A stretch of 64,000 bases of DNA from Lotus japonicus (Eukaryota > Streptophyta > Magnoliopsida > Fabales > Fabaceae), in contig NC_080044.1 in NCBI RefSeq assembly GCF_012489685.1, positions 47,802,964 through 47,866,963 of the forward strand, given 5' to 3'. A program made the position numbers and the translations under genes. Within the stretch, counting starts at the first letter, position 1; each line of letters begins with the position of its first letter. The notes below the pieces were generated by a model, which was not told the origin of the DNA, made no database searches, and saw only the letters and a list, made by a program, of their open reading frames with translations. This document shows, one piece after another, positions 31,937 to 42,242 of this stretch.

Positions 31937-34260
31937 TTGTTTTTTATAAAAATAAGTGCAAGGGTGAGTCACACGCAACTTTGCACAATAATACACATCA
32001 GATAAGATAAGCATTAAAACTCAAGCCAACATACCATTAATTACACACATGTTAGCAAACACAAGTTATAATGCACTATGGTTAAGTCTACCTTATATCT
32101 TCGTCTTTCGAATTGAATTCTCTCACTACTTCGTAGGAAATGGTGAGTTCATCGCCAACCTTTTTATTTATTTTCTTTATCATGTGATGAGTATGATTTA
32201 AGAGCCCGAAGCTATCGCTTCGTTATCTTTGAAAAGTCGTCTCGAGAACATGGACACTCCTTACAGTCCACTCTTTACCGGACAATGATCGCTCAGTAGC
32301 TCACAGACTTAAGTACACGACGCAACTCTTTGCCTTAAACATCATGCCAATCCCGACCTCAGGGGTCCTGACGAGACAGACATGAGAGGTGTACTGCCGT
32401 GTAAATCCCGGGTCAATTCATCTCTGAACATGACCACCTTTGGCGTCTCTGTATTCCCACTCTCTTAGTGGTAGTGACAGTACTTTCCTACTCCTTATTG
32501 CTCCTTAAGTGTGTTTTCAAGTATCAATCGTCTCCCCCTTATACTTCCATTAAGTTTCTAATAAATTAGAAACGAGCATCTGTTGCCTTACGTCGAGTAA
32601 GTACACCAAAAGTATTATAGAGGTGAGATCTTAAATAAGATCAGGTAGTTTTAGGAATGCAGGCGGGAACTCTAATCCGCCATTTAATGGTTATGTACTT
32701 TTAATTGCTTAGAGAAAAGGGCTCACTTGCCAATCCCATTATTATTATTAATTCATTTACTCTATCTATCCTATGGGTAACCCTAAGGCGTTATAGGTGG
32801 GTAAATTTTTCAAACGCAAGTACCAATAACTCATTAAATCAGGGATTATCCTTTCCCTCTTCCCACTACCTCAGATGCTTCAATGTATCAGAGACAATCC
32901 TGATATCATGCCACTCAGGCCCATTAATCCTAAGTACCACTATATCCCATAGCGTACTATCATCCCTTTCTAATGTGAATCATTCAAGCACGAATCACAA
33001 TCATAGCAATTCAGCACAACAATTCATCTAACGTTCAATCTTCAAGCACAACATCCAATCAAGCATCCAATAACACATAAGCAAGTAATAATATGCTTTC
33101 TATCGTAATAACGATTAACTTATGAGTTGTGTACCAAGACAAGGTCTAGTATAACCCCCCTTAACTTTAACCTTTACCAACTGATCTTGTAGGTCTGAGA
33201 TTGTTCCCTCTGCATCATTGATTATGCTAGGGTTATGATTGGGCTAATCAAATTATCAAATTATTTATTACTATTATCATTATCACAATTATTATTATTA
33301 TTACTATAATTATCTAAATCATTAAACTATTAAACTAGTACCATTCTAACTTAACCTTGGTCTCAACTAACTAGGGTGTGACCTTATACCTTCATGTCCA
33401 CTAAACTGACCTAATCATTTTGGAGTCATTAGACTATCCACTTAGCTTAATTACTAATCCAAAATACCATAACTTAATTATTTAGTCATATTATGCAAAC
33501 AAATTTCATTTTTAATAGCTAAATTCCATAACTCTTTCCACATCATTATTTCTGACCTCAGGTCCTGCACTATCATCAATCTCCTGACCTTGTTATTCCT
33601 AAGTCATTAGCTTACTAATCTCACTTAAGTTTAAAATGTTACTATTTAATTATTTCAATTATCTAAGCCACATTATGCAAATTAAATTAATAACTAGGCT
33701 ATAACTTCTAAGTCCTACCTATTTTTCCAATGGTCTCACGTTCTGTTAGTCACAAGTTTCCAGTCTCAGCTTATAATCAGATTCAGAATCACTTATTTTA
33801 AGCACTTAATTCAAAGTCTACTTGCAAACTAAGAAATCTATAAACTGAACCTAAAACTAACATCTAAGAGTCCATTCCTATAGTTTTCTACCTCCTGAGT
33901 TCAATGGAACCATCAATTTCAGCTTCTGAGCACCGTAACAACTCCAATTAGCCATTTCCGAAGCTGGCCGAGAGGTGAGATTGGGGCTTTTCACCTTCGG
34001 GCTCAATCATCAATTCTAACTATCCTAAAAGCTCCTATCATCTTTTAGAAGCATAAACCAATCTTGTTTGCATGCCAATTCGCCCTCAGAAGCTCAACCC
34101 GATAGCTTCTTCGAGCTTCAAAAACTATGTATTGGTTCTCTCGATTCCTAACGATTCATGGCTCTAAACTAGTCTAAAGCTTCCTAACTATGTCCTAACA
34201 TGCTTAAGGGTACAATTTGGATCGAAATCGAGCTAAAACGAGCAAGTTGCAGAACTTACT

Positions 34261-37200
34261 TGTAACGCCCCGATTTCTCGAGTGTCACACAGTAAACCAA
34301 ACGTCACCATTTTTGTAAAGAATTTTTGTCGTTCAATTATTAATCTTGATTTAATGACAAAAGTTCAATTATTGCGAAACATAAAACTTTACGAATAAAT
34401 TTGCGAAAAAAATAAGACATGCATTTTTGAATAAAATAACTCTTAATCAAAAGAACCATAAATCAAAAGTACATAAATGAAACCTTGGGCTAAAACCCTA
34501 CATCAAAGTACATCAAAAGAACCCGAAAGTAAATACTGATAAATAATAGTTCAGCACTACGAAACACTCAACCCCCAGCATAGCAATATCAATCACTCGT
34601 CAAGCCATCCGCAGTTCCTGGGACGCTTCTTCAAAGGAGCCTTGTCTTCCGCCACAAACTCCACTGGTGCAACAACTACACCAATGGGCAGGGGAACAAC
34701 AGTCTCAGGTAGGGACTCTGGAGCCGGGACTGAAAGGTCGCCAAGACGTGCCCACCAGTCTGGTACCTCGAACGCCCGTGAAGAACCCTCCTCTCTTGCA
34801 GCCCGCTATGGAGAGTTCGAGCAAGAACCCTCGACTCCTGGGTGTAAGAAGCGGCAAGGTGCAAAGGGCAGCTTTACCTTGCCCCACTCCATGATCTGAG
34901 TCTCGACGACGTTCCCATGCCGGTCACGTCCCTTGATCGTAGCTCTGTCGACGTAGATGCGACGTACCTGGGCAGAGTCAGTCTGCCAGGCGTTTTCCTT
35001 GTGCTGATCATGTAAATCTATGGTCCACGAGACCACTGCACTCTTGACCTTCACCATATGGGCCCCCCCCCCCAGAATAACACATAAACAAATAACAGGG
35101 TCAGATCTCATGTTCTCATATAAACATTCACATATTCATGTAACTCTCATAAATAACAAGATTTAATAAAGATAATCTTTAAGTTATATCACCGTTAGTC
35201 ACCTAAGTCCAGTTAGGCTAACGACCTCACCATTCACACTACCACCTCAACATCAATGGCCAAATCACGATCATCCGCAGATGAACAATTCTCGGAGGGG
35301 ACACACCGTAAAGCCCTCTATCACGTGGGGACACACCGTACAACCCACAAAATCTCAAGGTGACCGCAGTCAACCAAATCATGTGGGGACACAACGTACA
35401 ACCCACAAACACCCTCGCGTGCAAGTAATCGTTTGTCTCTAACGGTACCATCATTCTCATGGTCCATATTCATCACTAGACCTATGTTCCAATTACATCA
35501 CATTTTACTTGCAAGCGATTAAGTCTCAATTCTCTTTGTTAGGGCTCTAATAGTCAACCTAGAGTCTTAACATTTTCACAAGACTTACACAAGTGAATCA
35601 CAGTAATAACCACAGCACCAAAAGGAATTACAGCTAGATGAGCGACCTTTTGGCGATATCCCAATTAAGCAAATATAAGCTATACTAAGCACGTAGTCAT
35701 GTTGACAAGCTTAATCACACATAATTCATAGCATCTCCTAATCACATGTTCCTAAACAAGACTACAAACATTTTCGCAACTTAGCTTTTGACAGCAGAAA
35801 CAACATTCATTGAAACTGGTCTACAGAACGCGTCTTCCAACCAAAAATCATGTATGATACCTTTCTGGAAAGCTATTTTAAAGGTCTACAACTCTCGAGT
35901 TAAACACTTTTTCATTTGAGCCCCAGAATTAGGTGATATTAGGCCTTGAAGCTTTCTGTCCGACACAGGGAAAAACAGCCGGTGCAACAGTTACTAAAAA
36001 CGACCTACAGCACACATTATCAAACCAAAATTTATGATCTTTATATGTATGGAAAGCTTTTTCGAAAATCTACAACTTTCACTTTAATCACGTCTTCATT
36101 TGACGAACAGAAATATGTGAAAATAGGCCCTGAAGTTTTACTGTCCAGCACAGAAATCTGACAGGGAATGCATTTGCCATCAATTTCGTTTTAGCCATTC
36201 TATTCTAAAGGTTCTAAGTCATATACTAGCATCAAGGGTCATATAACATGCATCATATTTCATGCCAAATTTTCCAGACCCATGATAACCATCCATTCCA
36301 GCACAAAAGGCAAATCTAAGCATATGAATCTTCAATCATTTTAATCAAGCAAAATCATAGAAGAAATGATAATTATAGTGATGATTAAAGGAGTATCATG
36401 GCATCAACATTTCATCTCAACTCAGCAGCAAAACATCTTGATCACAAAGCAACATAACAGCCCATGCCCTTCATACAACATACAACAACAAACATCACCA
36501 ACTCAAGTCCTAAGCATGCAAGACTCTACCCAACTAGATCCACCCTTACCTTAGTCTTAGTGTTTTGAGAAGAATAGGTGAAGATGAATGATTCAAAGAG
36601 AATGATCCTTGCTCCCTTCTCCTTGCTCGAAATCTCCTCCTCACCCTTGCTCCACCACGGCTTCTTCTCCTTCTTCTTCTTCTTCTTTCCTTCTTTTCTT
36701 CTTCTTCTCTTCCACGACCTTCCTCTCTCTCTCTCACTCTTTCTTTCTTTCTTTCTTTTGCTGAATGTGTGAAGTGATGAAAATGTGAAGAGGGTTTCTA
36801 ATTCTTCTCTCCTTTTGTTCACTCCAAAATCTGAAAATCTCTCCCCCTTTTACCCTCAAACCCGCGGCCTATACACACTCCAAGGGCATTCACAACCTTT
36901 TCTTTCAATTTGAAATGAGACATGAAATTAATGCTCATCAATTTCTCATTATTCCCTCAACAAAACTGATTTGCATTGACTAAGGAGACATAACCCCCAA
37001 ATCATTACCACAACTTAAGCACAACCAAGTCAAACAAGTCTTCCCTCATTCCTTCCTCATGGGATTCGGCCATGGCACCATGCTTGGCCTCCAAGCAACT
37101 CAAACTTATTCATCTTGGGATCCTTGACCTTATAAAAATTATATCATAGCCCTTAAGTACAATTATCACTTTCATATTAATAATACTTCACACTACAAAG

Positions 37201-37288
37201 CATCAAGGAAATTCACAAATCATAAGCAAACCATACTTTATTATTTATTCAAAATAAATAATTTCATACATCAAGGTAGGGTCTTACA
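34261..37288 (-). mobile_element. Family-B solo LTR 'B3', minus orientation, TSD TTACT
   Basis: Read on the minus strand it starts TGTAAGACCCTACC (37288) and ends CGGGGCGTTACA (34261), flanked by TTACT at 34256-34260 and 37289-37293. Length 3028 bp. The undisturbed sister LTR at 18480-18500 shows the empty site. It carries a (GAAAGA)n-like purine stretch (36660-36770), an ORF relic and an 11-base C run on the plus strand (35063-35073). Confidence 0.93.
34593..35057 (-). pseudogene. LTR-encoded ORF of family B, copy in B3 (frameshifted)
   Basis: Starts at the ATG at 35057, six bases after an 11-G run (minus strand): MVKVKSAVVSW. The conserved block follows (NAWQTDSAQVRRIYVD, GRDRHGNVVETQ, LPFAPCRFLHPGVE). 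A stop occurs at 34806, but after a frame change the C-terminus reappears at 34593-34640 with LKKRPRNCGWLDE and a stop. It is the same protein as at 30930 and 39128, inactivated. Confidence 0.65.
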
Positions 37289-38303
37289 TTACTCGCCGAA
37301 GAAGATGATCGGAGAGTCCTAGATTGTCACCGCCGTGCTATTTCGGGTACTGGAACTTGATCTACATGCTTTGGGGAGTTGAATGGCGATCGTGGGTGTC
37401 GCTGAAGTGCTCGGAGATGGGAGAAAGGGTGAGTTACAGGTCGGGGACTCGCCGGAGCTTCGCCTGAGATGGTGAATCCCTTGTTTCTCGACCAAAGCTT
37501 GACCAAAATGACTCGATTCTCTTCCTCTCCTCTCCAGAAACTCAATGGGACAAGAATTAGGTCCTAACTCTCTCTGGTTTGAGAGATTCGAAGGGGTGAA
37601 GTTCAAGAACTTCCTCTCGGTCTCTCCTTCTTCCTGGGCTCTCTGGGTACTCTCTGAACGTTCTAGGACACTCTGTGGGTAGCTAGGGTCGCGTGGAGTC
37701 GAGTGGTAAACTTTAAATAGGTTGTAGGGTGATTAATTTGCTAAATCAAGCTTAAGCCTAATAAAAGTTGCACCACCAATGGTTTTTCATGCATGGGGCT
37801 TATCCTAGGGCTTGAGCTTGCGTGGCTGCTGATTGGGGACGTCCAGAAGCATTAGAAGTGAGGTTTGCATGGTGTAATTGCTGATTGCATGCCTAGGTCA
37901 TTTGCACACAAATACTAGGGCTCCGATTGGTCGATTTCTTTATCATTTTCCATGTCGGGACAAAACTGATGCAATATTATACTGCTTCAGGTCTGTTAGT
38001 GCTAAATTAGAGTTTATTTCCCCTCTGAAGGTTCAATATCATCTCTTTTGAGTGATTAGGGTATCACTTTTTTAGCTTGATTCGGGTTTCGATCACTCTG
38101 AGACAATGCATCTATCATTGCCAAGAGATGTGACCAGATCATCTATTTAGCCCTATCCTACCTCTATCTCGAGTTCATCTTCTTATTGGGGTTATTACGA
38201 CCATGTCTTTGGTACTTCTATTGCCGGGTCGATTTAAAGTCGATTGAAAGACGTCTCGATTTACGTGCAAACAAGTACTATAATAAAATATCACACATAC
38301 ACG

Positions 38304-38352
<49 letters not shown>

Positions 38353-38455
38353 TTCATATGTATATAGTATAGTTATTAGCTCATATTCACCTATTCCGAC
38401 TTTCTAGGGTTTCGCGTCGCCTATGAGGTCTTTACCTGGTTGGTGGGATGTTACA

Positions 38456-40037
38456 GGCCGAACCCTATTTTTGTGGGTTCGGTGAATTCTTTTCTTTCGC
38501 TTGGATGCATGAGTCTTACGATGTTTTATCTGATGATTTTGCCACGATCTGTCATTCATGAGGATGTGTTTTATGATGTTCATTCGAATAACCATTCAAA
38601 GGGTCGCTCATCTAGCTGTAATTCCCGATGTGACTGTGATTGTTATATCGTTATATTTATTCGATGCATGTGTAAGACTCTAGGTTAATGTTAGAGCCTT
38701 AACCAAGAGAATGAGATTAATCGCTTGCAAGTAAACGAGAAATAATGGAACATAGGTCTAGGTGAGACTATCTACCATGAGAACGATGGAGTCGTTAGAG
38801 ACAAACGGTAGCTTGCACGCGAGGGAGATTTTGTGGATCATTGCGGCTCCATGTGATTTGGTTGATTGCGGTCATCGTGAGACTTGTGTTTGTGGATCAT
38901 TGCGAATCCACGTGATTGTACATCTGCGGATGTATGTGATTGGCCAAGGAGTTTTGGTGGGTTGTGTGATGTGAGGATGCACTAGTCTAACTGACTAACT
39001 GTCATAAAACTTAAATTACATAAACGATTACTATGCTTTATGATATGGATTATGATTATGTTATTTGCGACCTGACCCTTGCGCTACTTGTTTATTTGTT
39101 ATTTGTGGGGGGGGGGGGGAGGGGTAGATGGTTCTAACGAAGACCACAACGTCGACCCATTCCTAGAAACTGACGTTGCTTCATGAGAATGAAGATCGGG
39201 TTTGGGCGACCGACACGTCCGGAGTTCGACGAGTCTATGTCGGCGATGCAAGGCTTACAAGTAGAGATGTGCATGGGAATGTCGTGGAGACACAACATAT
39301 GGCGGGTGGAGTCATCACTATGCCATATCCACCTCCACGTTTCTTTTACCCGAAGGATGAATGCTCTCAAGTTGCATCAGTGGTAAGCGATCCCTCAGAA
39401 CTAGCAGCAGCTGAGTCCCAGCGACTGGTCGAGCAATTCATTGTCCCAACACAGGTTCAAGCTGAGGAGCCAAAGCATAATGATAATGCTGAGGTGAATG
39501 GGTGAGTTCCTGAAATACCAGCTTGGTGGGGTGACATGGAAGCTTGCTGTGTATTCGGTCAGTTTGAGGCTCCACCACTTGAGTCGCTACCGCCAGTCAA
39601 GAAGCGTCGTCTCGAGGAGGAGGTCATTGAGGTTTCCAGTGGAGACGAGGATAGGGTTTGGAGATTTCTAGTTTTGGAACTTGTGAGCGATGCATCGAAT
39701 TTAATGATTTACTTATTTTGTCAAACTATGTTATGGCTTGATATTTCATTCCAAATGTAATGAGTTTATAGTTTTGGCACTCGGTTAATTTTAAATTCAC
39801 ACATGGGTGTGAGGACCATCTTTATCTATATGATTGTAAGTATTTATTCAGTTGATTAATTAAAAGTTTTGCGTTATCGATTACTTCCGCGAGTTTTTGA
39901 AAAGGTTAAGTTTCAAGAGTTTTCGTAAAATGAACCTTTGTCATTTAATTGAAGATTAATAATTGAATCGACGAAAATTCTTTACGAAAATTGGTTACAT
40001 GGTTACTGTGTGACACTCGAGAAATCGGGGCGTTACA
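38456..40037 (+). mobile_element. 3' part of family-B LTR 'B2', TSD ACCCC
   Basis: Continues a family-B LTR (GGGTCGCTCATCTAGCTGTA matches B1 near 30405) and ends CGGGGCGTTACA at 40037. It is followed by ACCCC (40038-40042), the copy of 17326-17330. Its 5' stub is at 17331-17380. The family-A element inserted in it. Confidence 0.88.
39128..39655 (+). pseudogene. LTR-encoded ORF of family B, copy in B2 (nonsense and frameshift)
   Basis: The ATG at 39128 lies a few bases after a 13-G run. A TAG at codon 13 falls where B1 and B3 have Trp. The conserved block follows (DRVWATDTSGVRRVYVGDAR, DVHGNVVETQ, MPYPPPRFFYPKDE). After a stop at 39503, the C-terminus continues with APPLESLPPVKKRRLEEEVI then EVSSGDED: a basic patch followed by a hydrophobic-acidic segment that looks like a SUMO-interaction motif. 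Confidence 0.65.
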
Positions 40038-40042
40038 ACCCC

Positions 40043-41407
40043 CTTAGCACCGTCCCACATTGATAGAAATTAACAGAGCTAACAACAAGTTTCTCAGACC
40101 AACCACAAGCACATAATGCAGATGAGAAAACAGCTAGCAGCCATGAGCCAAAGGAATACATCTCCAGGACATCAAAATAAAAACAAGACCAAAAAAATTA
40201 ATCAGGAAAGTTAATCGAAGGAGGCCCACAGAGGAGTAGCTCTGTCACAACCGATTTTTGCTAGGTGATCCACAACAGAGCTAGCTTCTCTGTAAATGTG
40301 AGATATTCCCAAACAGGTCATCTCCCTTCTTAAGCGATCAATGGAATTTAATTTGTTCAAGAGCACCCACGATCTGTTTGTCTTGCAATTTACCCATCTG
40401 ACAGCTAGAGAAGAATCACTCTCAATATAAACATTTGAGATTGAAAATTATTTTCAAAAGGATAAAGCATGGTAGATTGCTTTGACCTCAGCTTGGTGAG
40501 CCCACAGCACACTGGTAGCCATAGAGAAAACTCCAATTATGTCACTGTTTGATTTTCTCAAAACCCCTCCATTTCCACTTAGACCCGAGGTACCTCTAGC
40601 TGATCCATCAACGTTAAATTTGAAGCTATTTGAAGGAGGAGGGGACTAAACACACCTTGTTACTTGGCGATCTTGAAACTGCCTGTTACAATTTAATTTT
40701 TCCAGATGTTGCGTGAAGTAAAAATCCGAGTAGGGACATTCTTTCCACCACGCTTTTATCCACCACATAATCCTCATCAAATGAAGATCCCAAATTGCAT
40801 GAAAGACAAACTCCTTCTGATTGAACACAACATCGTTGCGGGCCAGCCATATAGATTAGCTCACTGAACAGGGGATTAGTTCCCAAATGACCCTATCTGT
40901 TGTAACCCGCAAGAAGGGCCATTCTTCTAGCAGTGGATTAAAAGAACCAGGAATACACCACGAGATCCCTTCTCTTTTCATTGTCTCACACCAGAAGCGC
41001 CAAGATTTGACACACCAAAGGCTAAGGTGAGAAGACGATTCTACAAACAGCCCACAACTGTCACATAGCCCACCATTTTCAATATCCATTCCTCTTATAA
41101 TCAAGTTCTCTTACACCGCAATTCTATTCTCTGAAAGCTGTCACAGAAACAGAGACACCTTAGGCGGGATTATCTTCTTACAACGTTTGGAAATCAACCA
41201 AGAAACCGGGCCAAAGATGCGTAATTCAGCGGCTGCATAAGCTCCTTTAACTGTATCTGGACCGCTCGAGTCCCCAAGCCACAAAATGGAATCCTCACCC
41301 TCCCAAGGTACAATTGAATTCAGACCACTGAGCATCTCATGGTAACAAGCATTCACCCAATCAAATAATCTACATCACAAGTCCAAATCCGATACCCATG
41401 ATTCATT
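40043..41407 (-). pseudogene. LINE reverse-transcriptase element, C-terminal part (zinc and RNase H)
   Basis: On the minus strand 41356 down to 40860 reads as the zinc-binding RT region (EDSILWLGDSSGPDTVKGAY, KIIPPKVSLFL, CDSCGLFVESSSHLSLWC). Then 40640-40250 reads as RNase H (FNVDGSARGTSGLSGNGGVL, VYIESDSSLAVRWVNCK, REASSVVDHLAK). Several stops. It is the remainder of the LINE whose 3' end lies at 17095-17330, split by the nested LTR elements. Its 5' side is cut at 41407 by a Sirevirus LTR piece. Confidence 0.85.
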
Positions 41408-41733
41408 AGTGAATCTTGAGAAGACTAAGGCAAGGTTGTCTTAGTGCTGCTAGTTCATTGTATTGTTAGGAATTGAGCAAGGTTGCTAGTGCAGTTGTAA
41501 CAATCAATGAATAGTGAATTACCTTCATTCGAAGAAGGAAGAAATCACCTTAACGGGTGGACTGAATTAGCTTGAGTTATTTATCAAGTGAACCAGGATA
41601 AAATCTTTGTGTGCTTTTCTCTTTCCCTTATCTCGTGCACCTTGTGATCTTTAGTCTGAAAAAATTATCCTTAAAAGCTAAAAACCCTATTCAAACCCCC
41701 CCCCCCCTTTCTAGTGTTTTTCATACCTTCAAT
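41408..41733 (+). repeat. LTR end of a third Sirevirus
   Basis: Matches 9428-9759 (TTGAGAAGACTAAGGCAAGG..., poly-C run, ...TTTTTCATACCTTCA). The left part is truncated against LINE sequence. Confidence 0.9.
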
Positions 41734-41735
41734 TG

Positions 41736-41747
41736 GTATCAGAGCCT
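41736..41747 (+). promoter_or_regulatory. Primer-binding site of the third Sirevirus
   Basis: TGGTATCAGAGC, complementary to the initiator tRNA-Met 3' end, two bases after the LTR end. Confidence 0.9.
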
Positions 41748-41805
41748 GGTTCTGATTACCACACTTAACAGTGTTCAGAGATCCGGACCGGTGTGAAAAA
41801 CTCAA

Positions 41806-42242
41806 ATGACTGCCACCACCAGCGATGCTCAAAGAGATCACTACAGAGCTAAACCACCTATCTTTGACGGAGAAAAGTTTGATTACTGGAAAGATAGAAT
41901 CGAAAGTTTCTTTCTTGGATTTGATGCTAATCTTTGGGATCACATTATTGATGGCTACACTCGCCCTGTTGATGAAGATGGAGCAAAGATTACAAGAGAC
42001 AAGATGACTGATGCTCAGAAGAAGATGTACAAAGATCATCACAGAGCAAGAACCATCTTGCTGAGTGCTATCTCATACGAAGAATATGAGAAGATCACAG
42101 ACCGTGATTCTGCCAAGGTGATCTTCGATTCCTTGAAGATATCTCATGAAGGAAATGAAGATGTCAAGGAGACAAAGGCGCTATCCTTGATCAAAAAGTA
42201 TGAAGCCTTCATGATGGAGCCTGATGAAACAGTAGATGCCAT
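41806..42242 (+). pseudogene. Sirevirus gag, N-terminal part
   Basis: Starts MTATTSDAQRDHYRAKPPIF and carries the copia gag core (YWKDRIESFFLGFDANLWDHI, YKDHHRARTILLSAISYEEY, VKETKALSLIKKYEAFMM). The frame is open up to 42242, where LTR D begins and truncates it. This gag segment is absent from the longer Sirevirus at 961-9759. Confidence 0.9.

Larger units (their letters stand above)
28189..38455 (-). repeat. 5' LTR of family-A element, split by two solo LTRs
   Basis: Runs on the minus strand from TGTAACATCCCACC (38455) to GGGACGTGACACA (28189). It survives as 37294-38455, 31717-34260 and 28189-28967, about 4.5 kb in all. B3 (34261-37288) and B1 (28968-31711) interrupt it. The segments 33153-34260 and 37294-38455 match the 3' LTR. 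The primer-site half (28189-33150) has no partner there but resembles the second family-A fragment at 51344-51845. The base GGCCG at 38456-38460 would be the right target copy; the left copy was lost with the deletion near 17380. Confidence 0.78.
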
